The notes under the pieces are model-generated. The model made no database searches, had not been told where the DNA came from, and saw nothing but the letters and a program-made list of their open reading frames with translations. This document shows positions 1 through 7,568 of a stretch of 62,600 nt of DNA, piece after piece; within the stretch, counting starts at the first letter, position 1; every line of letters begins with the position of its first letter. A program made the translations under genes and the position numbers. This DNA comes from a virus. The stretch spans positions 1 through 62,600 of IMG/VR virus record IMGVR_UViG_3300006793_005371. One strand, 5' to 3'.

Positions 1-2
1 CC

Positions 3-224
3 CATAGAAAGCAGTTAGATGCTGAACACAATGCTAACGGTCCTGCTGAAGCACAAACAATTAAAGTTGCTGATTTGATACATAACAGTTCAGACATAGC
101 CGCACATGATCCTAGGTTTTGGAAAACATACAAGACTGAGAAATTGCAAACTTTAAACTTGTTAGATAAAGCAGATGCTACACTTAAAGCAAGAGCATTT
201 GCACAAATTATGGAAGGTAAGTAA
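3..224 (+). CDS. HD-domain phosphohydrolase, C-terminal fragment
   Basis: The frame is open from the window edge and ends in TAA at 222-224, so the N-terminus is missing. The visible 73 residues contain the motif TIKVADLIHN followed by a helical tail, which matches the end of HD-type (p)ppGpp or nucleotide phosphohydrolases common in T4-like marine phages; the Asp of the 'KVADL' motif is one of the HD-family metal or catalytic residues. The stop overlaps the next ATG (TAATG), so the two genes are probably cotranscribed. The family call rests on one motif; the substrate (ppGpp or another nucleotide) cannot be judged from the fragment. Confidence 0.55.
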   Translation, partial: HRKQLDAEHNANGPAEAQTIKVADLIHNSSDIAAHDPRFWKTYKTEKLQTLNLLDKADATLKARAFAQIMEGK

Positions 225-544
225 TGATTAGCATATTGCAAGAAACAACCGATTGGGGCAAATTCAAAGTCAATAACGGCATTTATCATATAAATGGTGC
301 TGGTAGTTTAGTTGCATACCAAGTTAACCAAGATGCAGAAGTGCAAGTTCTTAAATCGCCTAGCAAACAATTTTCCAAGTCGCGAAGAAAATTTGTGAAG
401 ATTGGTGAGCGACCAGAAGAAGTTGCAAGTCATGTTATTGAAGTCAAAGGTTCTAAAGGTAATGTTTACTATGTGGACACAGAAAAGAACACTTGTACTT
501 GCCCAGGATTCACATTCCGAGGTAATTGTAAGCATATTAAATAA
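224..544 (+). CDS. SWIM zinc-finger protein
   Basis: A 106-residue protein whose last 20 residues carry the SWIM pattern CTCPGF..RGNCKHI (CxCx(n)CxH), a zinc-binding module linked in other proteins to DNA or protein binding. The N-terminal part is a small mixed region with a basic stretch (KSRRKF) and no family I recognise. The start overlaps the previous stop (TAATG). The late promoter for the next gene overlaps its 3' end. Function inferred only from the zinc motif. Confidence 0.7.
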   Translation: MISILQETTDWGKFKVNNGIYHINGAGSLVAYQVNQDAEVQVLKSPSKQFSKSRRKFVKIGERPEEVASHVIEVKGSKGNVYYVDTEKNTCTCPGFTFRGNCKHIK

Positions 545-547
545 ATA
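541..547 (+). promoter_or_regulatory. Late promoter element, 5 nt before ATG
   Basis: ATAAATA, then five bases (CTAGT), then the ATG of the deformylase gene at 553. No Shine-Dalgarno sequence fits between. It matches the T4 late promoter core TATAAATA at seven of eight bases. Confidence 0.7.
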
Positions 548-552
548 CTAGT

Positions 553-1059
553 ATGTTAGTAGAACCAAATCACCAAGCATTACATATGAAGGCAGACGTT
601 GATCCGTTTACTGCTGACGATGTGAATTGGCCTGAACGACAAAAAGAAATGTTCCAACTTATGAGAGATAAGTTCGGTATAGGATTGGCCGCTCCACAGT
701 TAGGTGCTAGTTACAATATGTTTGTAATGAATCACACAACATTAGGTGACATAGGTGTTTACAATCCAGAAATTATTTCGCAGTCGGAAGAAACTGTATG
801 CCAGGAAGAAGGTTGTCTAACATTCCCTTTATTATTTTTTATGGTAACAAGACCTGCAAAATGCACAGTTAAGTTCTCTGATGCTTTCCAAGAAGAGCAT
901 ACACTAGAACTAGAAGGTACTGATGCTCAATGCTTTCAACACGAATTTGATCACTTACAGGGTAAGTTATTTTTAGAATATGCTAGTGACATGAAATTGC
1001 AAAGAGCAATGAAGAAACGTGAAAAGAGAGTAAAACAGTTATTAAAGATGCAGGCATAA
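553..1059 (+). CDS. def: Peptide deformylase
   Basis: Removes the formyl group from the initiator Met of nascent proteins, using a metal held by one Cys and two His. All three family motifs are present in order: GIGLAAPQ (42-49), EEGCLTF (metal Cys88) and HEFDHLQG (metal His130 and His134, catalytic Glu131). At 168 residues it is the usual size for the catalytic domain with a short basic C-terminal helix. The start is fixed by the late promoter ending 5 nt upstream. Deformylases are known in marine T4-like phages. Here it may act with the phage ClpS/ClpX/ClpP in controlling N-termini, which is inference. Confidence 0.93.
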   Translation: MLVEPNHQALHMKADVDPFTADDVNWPERQKEMFQLMRDKFGIGLAAPQLGASYNMFVMNHTTLGDIGVYNPEIISQSEETVCQEEGCLTFPLLFFMVTRPAKCTVKFSDAFQEEHTLELEGTDAQCFQHEFDHLQGKLFLEYASDMKLQRAMKKREKRVKQLLKMQA

Positions 1060-1067
1060 GGTAACTT

Positions 1068-1910
1068 ATGGACTATCCGTTTTTTGTTAATAACTTCGAC
1101 AGAGTTAAAGATCACAAATTAACCCATCCAGCAGTAAGCGAAATATTTAAACACCCTGTATCCTTCTGGTATGGGCAACGTAACGGTAGGAATTGTAAAG
1201 ACTTACACAAAGGCATACAACGTTTACTAAACCGTACATTGCCGCAACTACCAGTATTTGTTATATATAATTTGCCTTCAAGAGACATGGGACATTACAG
1301 TAAAGGCGGCGCAAGTGGAGAACAAGAATACTTAGACTTTTTATTTCAGTTCTGCAATGGAATTGGAGATCATAAACCTATAGTAATATTTGAGCCTGAT
1401 GCTTTACCTCATAGTACATTAATGGATAAGAACGATAAAGAGTTTCGTATTAGACTTATGAAAGCAGGTATTGATGTTTTAACACAGAACAGTAATGCTA
1501 TTGTGTACTTAGATATAGGACATAGTAATTGGTTAGAACCAGATGTAGCAGGCAAGTTAATTAACTCTGTTACTAACAAACATGTACGTGGCTTTAGTGT
1601 TAATGTAAGTAACTTTAGAACTACAGAAGAGAGCATTAAATGGGCTCTTAGAGTTACAGAGAACACGTCTAACAAACGTTTTGTCATTGACACTAGTCGT
1701 AATGGCAACGGCCCTTATGGAAACGAGTGGTGTAATCCTCCGGGAAGAGCACTAGGAATTCCACCTACTACAGATACAGGTGTAGAAGAATGTGATGCAT
1801 TTTTATGGATTAAGATACCTGGAGAATCAGATGGTACAGGTAATGGTGGTCCAAGAGCTGGAAAGTTTTGGCCTGAATATGGAAGTGAGTTAGTTTTAAA
1901 TAAAGTTTAA
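1068..1910 (+). CDS. Glycoside hydrolase family 6 (cellulase-type) protein
   Basis: A 280-residue protein with the GH6 (endoglucanase/cellobiohydrolase) motifs in family order: LPSRDMG with Asp73 (equivalent of Cel6A Asp175), FEPDALP with the general acid Asp111 (Asp221), YLDIGHSNWL (148-156), GFSVNVSNF (175-183), DTSRNGNGP and WCNPPGRALG, and KIPGESDG with Asp255 (Asp401). The active site thus looks intact. There is no signal peptide, linker or carbohydrate-binding module, so the protein would stay in the cytoplasm, be released at lysis or ride on the virion. Start ATG lies 8 nt after the deformylase stop with AAGG upstream. It converges with the minus-strand virion gene, overlapping by 4 nt. 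Beta-1,4-glucan cleavage is the family activity; the real substrate (host capsule, cellulose-like polymer) is unknown. Confidence 0.9.
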   Translation: MDYPFFVNNFDRVKDHKLTHPAVSEIFKHPVSFWYGQRNGRNCKDLHKGIQRLLNRTLPQLPVFVIYNLPSRDMGHYSKGGASGEQEYLDFLFQFCNGIGDHKPIVIFEPDALPHSTLMDKNDKEFRIRLMKAGIDVLTQNSNAIVYLDIGHSNWLEPDVAGKLINSVTNKHVRGFSVNVSNFRTTEESIKWALRVTENTSNKRFVIDTSRNGNGPYGNEWCNPPGRALGIPPTTDTGVEECDAFLWIKIPGESDGTGNGGPRAGKFWPEYGSELVLNKV

Positions 1911-2320
1911 CTTACACCGCTTGGGTCTAATGGATCTGAGTCAACAGTATCTTGAGTACCGTCGCCAGTCATATCATCACCTGCTGGTACTTCTATGCTA
2001 TTTTCTAAGTAATGTTTAGCATCACTTATGTATACTCCTGCTTTGGTAATCTTTGACTGCCACCAATGAGGAAAGTCCGCATCTGGCAAATCATCTAGCA
2101 TTTTGTATAATTCAACACAGTAAGAACCCATTTGGAATAAGTCTCTTTTAACCATGTCTCTCTCGTTATCAACGTGTCCTACTGATAGTTTATCGTTTTC
2201 TTCATCACCAGCATCTCTTTCACTTACATCATATGAGTCAAGCAAAGTTGTTGAACGAGGCTGTTCTACTATGTTTGGTGTGATACCTGCAAGTTGTTGT
2301 AGTTTTTCAATTTCGTTCAT
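1907..2320 (-). CDS. Conserved phage protein, probably virion-associated
   Basis: 137 residues, acidic at both ends, with a central region rich in aromatic residues (FPHWWQSKITKAGVYISDA) that resembles a conserved hypothetical of T4-like marine phages. The N-terminus carries a short 'EKLQQLAGI' motif that recurs three times in the neighbouring 2322-4571 protein. Start ATG preceded by AGGATTATAAA (ribosome site). It is last in the minus-strand block and probably translated with the upstream virion genes. Function unknown. Confidence 0.65.
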   Translation of the reverse strand: MNEIEKLQQLAGITPNIVEQPRSTTLLDSYDVSERDAGDEENDKLSVGHVDNERDMVKRDLFQMGSYCVELYKMLDDLPDADFPHWWQSKITKAGVYISDAKHYLENSIEVPAGDDMTGDGTQDTVDSDPLDPSGVS

Positions 2321-2321
2321 T

Positions 2322-4571
2322 TTATAATCCTGCTAATTTTTTAAGTTCTACCATTGTTTCTTCTAAAGCATTGTCTATTGCTTGATCAATTGATTCTTCT
2401 TGCTGTGCTGGATTCATACCTGGTAACTGTGGTTGATGTGGAGTTCTTTGTTGAACTGCCCCGTCAGATCCTTTACCTCTTGGTTGAATTTTTAATCCTA
2501 CTTGATCCAATATATTTTGTGTTACTCTTTCTTGTTTTCCCTGAGGACCTTTAATAAGAATATATGCTGGATTGTTTGGTGTTGGAGGAGCAACGGTTAC
2601 TAGTTTAGTTCCTTGCATTAGTCCTGGAACTTGCCCTAACATCATAACTTCTTTACCGCTTTTATCTAGTAATACATAGTCAGCATCTGGACCATCTAGT
2701 TCATCATTTCGGAAGTCGCCTTGCTGAAACTCATTAACTTCTTCATCTTCTGCGTACATGTCTGAAAGATCTAATGCTTCTGCTGGCTCACCGTGGTCTT
2801 TCCAATCTGCATCATCAACTAATGCTTCAATATATATTTGAATGCATTCATCTCTGTCATCATCTGCATGTAAACCTTTTTCTCTACAAATTTCGTTAAT
2901 TTCGTCGTCCAGTTCTTCCATTGAACAACCACATGCTATACAAAGTCCTTCTTCACCACCCTTTTGATAAGCATCAAATAGTTCATCATATGCTTGAGAT
3001 TCACGGCTTTGTTCTGCTTGTGGATCAAAACTTTCTTCCATTTCTGGTTCTTCGTCATCTTCTAGTTGTGCTTTAAGTTCGTCGTAGTCCCAAGTATCAC
3101 CGTATTCATCTTCAAATTCTTCTTTGCTCATTTGATCGACATCTATTAATACGTCTTTTAGTTTGCCTTCTTTAATATCTAAACCAGCCATTTGTCTCAT
3201 GTAGTTGAGATCGTCTTCTTCTTCAATTGCTTCTTCTGGGTTACCATATGTCTCACATGGATTCTTACCACAGCCACAATTCTTAGGCTCGTCTTTTTTG
3301 GCTTCCATTTCTAATTCATCTTCTGGTGCATCAAACTCTGGATCATCCATGCTTACCATTTCTGGCTCGTCCATGTCCATATCTGGTTCTGGTTGGTCAT
3401 CTAAATCATCAAAGTTATCTAGTTCTGCATCTTTTCTGTGCAATTCCATATTGTTGATTGCATTGTTTACTAGTGATATAGTCCATTTTTTGTCCTCATC
3501 ACCTAACGCCATTATGCCGCCTTCTGGCATGTTATCAATGATGTTACTTAATCTGTCACTAGCCGCAAATCCTTCATCGTCGTTTGCCAGTCTAGCATTA
3601 ATTTCACCTAGCACATATCCTGGAGATTGTGCTAATAGTTTTAAAAACATTTCTTTTTTAACTGCTGGATCGTTTATATCAGCACCATCTGGAAACTGAT
3701 TAGCCATGCTTCTATTTCTTTGTCTGCTGTTGATAGGCTTACCTGTGTCAACACTGATCATATCTTTAGGAGCAATTTTAGTAAAGCCTACTGAATTAGG
3801 ATCACTTGCCGCCGCCTTTGCAGGTCTTTCTGCAGAAGCCTTTTGATCTTTCTTACTAACACCAGGTTCATAGTCCATTGCACCCTTGCCTGGAGCAAAG
3901 TTAACTGGTGCTTCGTCGAGCAACCCTGCTAATTTTTTTAATGTTTCTAATGATTCTTTCATAATTTTACCTGTTATTTTGTCGTAAACCAAATCAAATA
4001 TTTCTTGGTTAAACTCTCCCATATACCTAGCATACGTTTGTTTAGCACTATCTAAGTCTGGAGCACTAAGTAATGCAGTTCTAAATGCACTTGCACTCGC
4101 TACATCTCCGCTTATGCCTGTAACAGTTGGTGCTTGTATCACATAACCGTGTTTTAGCATAGATTGTGCGTTATTAGTATTTATCACATCTGTGCCATTT
4201 TGTAGGTAACTATCAGAACCATCTTTTAAAGGTTTAAATGCAAACCTTGGACTTTCCTCCATATCCTTTTGTCCTACTGCAAAAAACAACGAATGTTGTT
4301 CTGCTGGAGTAAAGGTACTTGCATACGAATCCTTATTGTATAAGTTATTTCCTGCTGGTATGATAATTCTATCTTGAGGTATATCATGTTGCTGAGTCAT
4401 GATGCTGATTTTTTCTTGTGCATCAAATGGTGATTTACCTGCTTCTACTTTATTTGCTGTAGCAATATATACTTCTGCATCAGGATTATTAGATTGTAGT
4501 GTGCGAAACACTTCCGCATGATGCGGTAACATAGGTTGGAATCTACCTGGATATATAATAACCTTTTTCAT
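2322..4571 (-). CDS. Large acidic protein with degenerate nucleotidyltransferase N-domain (virion-type)
   Basis: 749 residues from the chosen start. Residues 1 to about 205 look like a cytidylyltransferase/NMNAT-type fold: start KKVIIYPGRFQP, then LPHH where active enzymes have HxGH, and a late ISGD..SASAFR similar to the ISxTxxR motif. Two of the four HxGH positions differ, so catalysis is doubtful. The rest is strongly acidic, low in hydrophobics, with Cys clusters (CGCGKNPC; CIACGC) and three 'LKKLAGL'-like motifs including the last residues. The frame is open to 4610, but a late promoter ends 5 nt before the internal ATG at 4571, which therefore is the likely start. Position among minus-strand structural-type genes suggests a virion or head-internal protein; this is inference. 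Confidence 0.65.
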   Translation of the reverse strand: MKKVIIYPGRFQPMLPHHAEVFRTLQSNNPDAEVYIATANKVEAGKSPFDAQEKISIMTQQHDIPQDRIIIPAGNNLYNKDSYASTFTPAEQHSLFFAVGQKDMEESPRFAFKPLKDGSDSYLQNGTDVINTNNAQSMLKHGYVIQAPTVTGISGDVASASAFRTALLSAPDLDSAKQTYARYMGEFNQEIFDLVYDKITGKIMKESLETLKKLAGLLDEAPVNFAPGKGAMDYEPGVSKKDQKASAERPAKAAASDPNSVGFTKIAPKDMISVDTGKPINSRQRNRSMANQFPDGADINDPAVKKEMFLKLLAQSPGYVLGEINARLANDDEGFAASDRLSNIIDNMPEGGIMALGDEDKKWTISLVNNAINNMELHRKDAELDNFDDLDDQPEPDMDMDEPEMVSMDDPEFDAPEDELEMEAKKDEPKNCGCGKNPCETYGNPEEAIEEEDDLNYMRQMAGLDIKEGKLKDVLIDVDQMSKEEFEDEYGDTWDYDELKAQLEDDEEPEMEESFDPQAEQSRESQAYDELFDAYQKGGEEGLCIACGCSMEELDDEINEICREKGLHADDDRDECIQIYIEALVDDADWKDHGEPAEALDLSDMYAEDEEVNEFQQGDFRNDELDGPDADYVLLDKSGKEVMMLGQVPGLMQGTKLVTVAPPTPNNPAYILIKGPQGKQERVTQNILDQVGLKIQPRGKGSDGAVQQRTPHQPQLPGMNPAQQEESIDQAIDNALEETMVELKKLAGL

Positions 4572-4576
4572 ATTAG

Positions 4577-4583
4577 TATTTAT
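4577..4583 (-). promoter_or_regulatory. Late promoter element, 5 nt before ATG
   Basis: On the minus strand GATAAATA followed by CTAAT and the ATG at 4571. It lies inside the longer open frame and so decides the start. Confidence 0.7.
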
Positions 4584-4596
4584 CAGAAGTCGGTTA

Positions 4597-5124
4597 TTAC
4601 CCTTTCTCATACTTTACACCTACTATATGGTATCTGGTTTCCCAACCAAAGTTAATTGCACTATGCAATCCTGTGGTGTCTACTTGGTATGTACTACCTA
4701 CTTCTAAATGATACATTTTAGGTTGTGTAAGTTCATCAAAGAACATCATGTATGCATCGGGATTTGTTACCAGTGGTATGTGTAATCTTGTATTTCTTTT
4801 ACCATTATCGCTGTCTGAGTGTATGCTGTAGTTGGTATGAGAGTCTAGTTTTAATAATCTCCAACGTACATATTCAGGAAACTGATTTATTAATTCTTCA
4901 AAGTATGTGCCTTCTAGGCGTTTGTTTAGTGTGCAATATGCTTTTTCAGGAAATTGTAAATGTTTAATTTTACCTGTGCTTTCGTTCCATGCGTCATTGC
5001 CCAGCACACTAGTTAGTGTTATTTGATTTGGATTTGCAAAACCTACATCTTCAAGTAAGTCATCAAGTGATTGTTTTAATTTTTGAGGATCTGTTTGATA
5101 ATCAAGTTTAATAACATGTGACAT
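4597..5124 (-). CDS. 2OG-Fe(II) oxygenase (Asp/Asn hydroxylase-like)
   Basis: 175 residues with the iron-binding facial triad of 2-oxoglutarate oxygenases: IHSDSD (His102, Asp104), LHSAINFGWETRYH (His154) and the 2OG-contacting Arg164. The wording around the motif resembles aspartyl/asparaginyl beta-hydroxylase-like proteins. The reaction would be oxidative hydroxylation of an unknown target. It is one of four such proteins in the window and the only one placed inside the minus-strand virion block, so a virion protein or a nucleotide/sugar modification are both possible. Its start has the perfect TATAAATA late promoter 5 nt upstream. Confidence 0.75.
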   Translation of the reverse strand: MSHVIKLDYQTDPQKLKQSLDDLLEDVGFANPNQITLTSVLGNDAWNESTGKIKHLQFPEKAYCTLNKRLEGTYFEELINQFPEYVRWRLLKLDSHTNYSIHSDSDNGKRNTRLHIPLVTNPDAYMMFFDELTQPKMYHLEVGSTYQVDTTGLHSAINFGWETRYHIVGVKYEKG

Positions 5125-5129
5125 GCTAC

Positions 5130-5137
5130 TATTTATA
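5130..5137 (-). promoter_or_regulatory. Late promoter TATAAATA, 5 nt before ATG
   Basis: Perfect TATAAATA on the minus strand, then GTAGC and the ATG at 5124. It overlaps the zero-frame stop of the upstream gene but lies just beyond the -1 frame stop at 5143. Confidence 0.75.
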
Positions 5138-7331
5138 GGATATTATTCCCACCAATACTTTTTGCCGGCCGGGGTAGGTGTCCAACTTTCGCCAAAACGT
5201 CTTGCTTGAGCACTTGGTGTTGAACGTGCCATCTGTTTTTTCTTTGTATGTTTAGTATTTTATCATGAGTAGGTGTACCTACTTTAAACTTCATTGGATA
5301 GTTTACCTGGTCTGTTGATTCCCACTCGTCGCCTTTTCTAATAAACTGGCGATCTACACCACCCATTTTAACAGTAACAATATCGTCACCGCCAACATCT
5401 TTTAATTTTCTTTCGTTTGTTGGTTCTGGTAATTTTGCTTGTTTTCTTAAAAAGTTCTCAACGTCTGTTCTATTAGGATCGTATTTTACTCTGTTAGTTT
5501 GGAAGTCTGGGTTAAACTTGATATTTAAGTTTATTAATGTTCTTTGGTCACCAGCATCTGCATATACATCTAAAGCATTATAATAATGTTTTGCTAAGTC
5601 TGAATCTTCGCCACCTTGTTGAACGTGAGCCTGTAAAGCCTTACCTAGATCGCCGTCTTTGGCTGTAGGAGCCAATGAGTTAATACCCAACAATCCCATA
5701 ATTAATGCACTAATACCAAGACCTTTTTTGATTGTATCTTTGATGCCTTCTTCAAGTTGTACTTCGTATTGATTAAGTGCAACATCTTTGTATAGTTCTG
5801 CTAGTTCTGGATTCTCACTTTGCAGTTCTGCATACAGTTCAAATGCATCTTGACCTTTAGGATCTTTAATAGACTTTTTAAGTAATTCCGCAACCTTCAT
5901 TTCATTTGCACTATTGTCTCTTGCTGGACTTAATTCTGTTATTCTTGTATTAGTCTTAGTAGGTCCTGCTGTAATACTTTCACCGGCATGCATAGCCGCC
6001 ATATGTTTTTTATATTTCTTAGTACCTTTTTTGTGTGGCGACTTACCTTCGGAGAAGTTTTTCAAAAAGTCACTAACAACTTCTACTGCTTGATGCTTGC
6101 CTATTTCTGGATACATTTGTCTAAGTATTTTAGGTAACTCAAATGCGTTATACCTTCCTGATTGCACATAGTCTTTATGTAACATTGGGATTAATTTGCT
6201 TAATTCTTCATTGCTTGGTGCTGATTTCTTATTCATTTGTTTCTCATCATGTTTGGCAATTTCTGCCCAATTTGGTAATCCGTCATCATTTTGAGTCATT
6301 TCACCTTCGTCACAACCGTAGTTGCCAAAGCCATAACACTCTGAACTTTCTTCTTCCTCACCGTCATCATTGATAAATGTTTCTTCACCGTCCATATAAC
6401 CCGAACCAGCACATTCTGGACATACACCATCTTTAATGTAGTCGTCCATAAAATTACCTTGTAATACATCTTGTAAATCGTTGTATGCTTCTATTCTTTC
6501 TTCAGCATCATAGTAAGCATCAGGTGTACCAATCATTCCTTCTTCTGCTTCTGGTATAATTCCTTTAGGGTCATTACGTTTGGGAGAAGTAGTTTGTCCA
6601 GTGCCACCGCACTTAGGACAATTAGGAACAGCACCAGATGATGTTACACAATCACATACTTGAGGATTGCCGCCTTCTGGTTTTGTGTGAGCATCTGCTC
6701 CAAACGGTTTCTTTATTTTGTTTTTACTGTGGTTACTATTAGTGTATGGACTTTCTGCCTCTATTGCGTTTCTTCTTTCACTGCCAGGAGCACCATGTTT
6801 AAGAGTACCACCGTCGCCTGCTAGTTGTCCTGTTTCTTGATGATATAGTTGTTTCATTTTTTCTAGAGTCTCAGGATTATCCATATCACCTAAAGTATAA
6901 GGAAACATAGCACCTTTGCCTTTGTCTTTTAACCAATTAATAAATTCTGCATCAATGGCAGGATTTAATAAACTTGCTTCGTTGTTTACACTTTCTTGAC
7001 CGTACTCTCTATCTAATTCTTCGTCATCAATCTTGTTTTTTAATGTACGAATTAAATCTTCAAATGGTTCTTCTAATCCGTATACCGCAGATTCTAAATT
7101 ATTTTTTGCTTGAAAAACAGCATTTTCTAAATACTCTACTTCTGCTTTAAGTTCTTCGCTGTTTAAATCATCCACAATTGAACCTACTGCTGTTATAATA
7201 TCAATAGCAGTATCGTCGTATTTGATGTTTTTGGTAGTTGCTCTGACTTGATCAAAGGCTAATTCAACCTTGTCTAATAAGGCCTCATCTTCTGGACTCT
7301 CTGATAAAACTACTATGTCTTTAAACTTCAT
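5133..7331 (-). CDS. Large virion-type protein with DnaJ-like zinc motifs; possible -1 frameshift
   Basis: 732 residues from the ATG at 7331, chosen because a late promoter ends 5 nt upstream (the frame is open to 7346). The middle contains CxxCxGxG-type motifs (CPKCGGTG, CPECAGSG, plus CDC and CYGFGNYGC), like the zinc region of DnaJ. A hydrophobic segment (ISALIMGLLGINSLAP) lies in the C-terminal third. The gene sits among structural-type genes. Near the 3' end an A AAA AAC heptamer at 5241-5235 is in the zero frame. Continuing in zero frame adds 33 residues to the stop at 5133; slipping to -1 adds 30 residues ending PAGKKYWWE at 5143. The -1 tail looks more protein-like, so either programmed frameshifting or an indel in the A run is likely. 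Confidence 0.65.
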   Translation of the reverse strand: MKFKDIVVLSESPEDEALLDKVELAFDQVRATTKNIKYDDTAIDIITAVGSIVDDLNSEELKAEVEYLENAVFQAKNNLESAVYGLEEPFEDLIRTLKNKIDDEELDREYGQESVNNEASLLNPAIDAEFINWLKDKGKGAMFPYTLGDMDNPETLEKMKQLYHQETGQLAGDGGTLKHGAPGSERRNAIEAESPYTNSNHSKNKIKKPFGADAHTKPEGGNPQVCDCVTSSGAVPNCPKCGGTGQTTSPKRNDPKGIIPEAEEGMIGTPDAYYDAEERIEAYNDLQDVLQGNFMDDYIKDGVCPECAGSGYMDGEETFINDDGEEEESSECYGFGNYGCDEGEMTQNDDGLPNWAEIAKHDEKQMNKKSAPSNEELSKLIPMLHKDYVQSGRYNAFELPKILRQMYPEIGKHQAVEVVSDFLKNFSEGKSPHKKGTKKYKKHMAAMHAGESITAGPTKTNTRITELSPARDNSANEMKVAELLKKSIKDPKGQDAFELYAELQSENPELAELYKDVALNQYEVQLEEGIKDTIKKGLGISALIMGLLGINSLAPTAKDGDLGKALQAHVQQGGEDSDLAKHYYNALDVYADAGDQRTLINLNIKFNPDFQTNRVKYDPNRTDVENFLRKQAKLPEPTNERKLKDVGGDDIVTVKMGGVDRQFIRKGDEWESTDQVNYPMKFKVGTPTHDKILNIQRKNRWHVQHQVLKQDVLAKVGHLPRPAKSIGGNNIL
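5143..5241 (-). other. Candidate -1 frameshift site and alternative C-terminal tail
   Basis: Minus-strand heptamer AAAAAAC (5241-5235) is read in zero frame as (AG)A AAA AAC, the canonical X XXY YYZ layout. After a -1 slip translation continues CAG ATG GCA CGT... for 30 codons to TAA at 5145-5143. The alternative frame also has its own ATG one codon after the slip, so a separate 29-residue ORF cannot be excluded. No clear stimulatory pseudoknot was identified by eye. Confidence 0.5.
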
Positions 7332-7336
7332 AGTAG

Positions 7337-7343
7337 TATTTAT
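7337..7343 (-). promoter_or_regulatory. Late promoter element, 5 nt before ATG
   Basis: Minus-strand GATAAATA, then CTACT and the ATG at 7331 of the large virion-type gene. Confidence 0.7.
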
Positions 7344-7364
7344 CAAAGAAAGGGAAAAATTATT

Positions 7365-7550
7365 TTATTTAGATTCTTCCTTGTATAATGTCCATGCACC
7401 GTAGAGTAATCCACCCCATGCGGCCCATTTGATTAATGGTGATGCCATAAGTGCTAGTAAACTAACTCCTATAATAACTCCACCATCCCATGATGTCCTT
7501 TCACCAATTCTGGCCATGACCCATGATTTTGCTAATGTTAAATAATTCAT
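7365..7550 (-). CDS. Small membrane protein
   Basis: 61 residues with two likely membrane segments (about 25-37 and 40-55) and charged ends (R..ERTSWDGG; KEESK). Ribosome site AAAGGAG precedes the ATG. It lies between two virion-type genes. Size and topology would suit a holin or a virion membrane protein, but I recognise no family. Confidence 0.6.
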   Translation of the reverse strand: MNYLTLAKSWVMARIGERTSWDGGVIIGVSLLALMASPLIKWAAWGGLLYGAWTLYKEESK

Positions 7551-7568
7551 GATTGCACTCCTTTATTA

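Noticed and set aside
3205-3699. 164-residue plus-strand ORF, Ser-rich
   Set aside because: Antisense shadow of the acidic 2322-4571 gene; Asp/Glu codons read in reverse give Ser/Leu runs.
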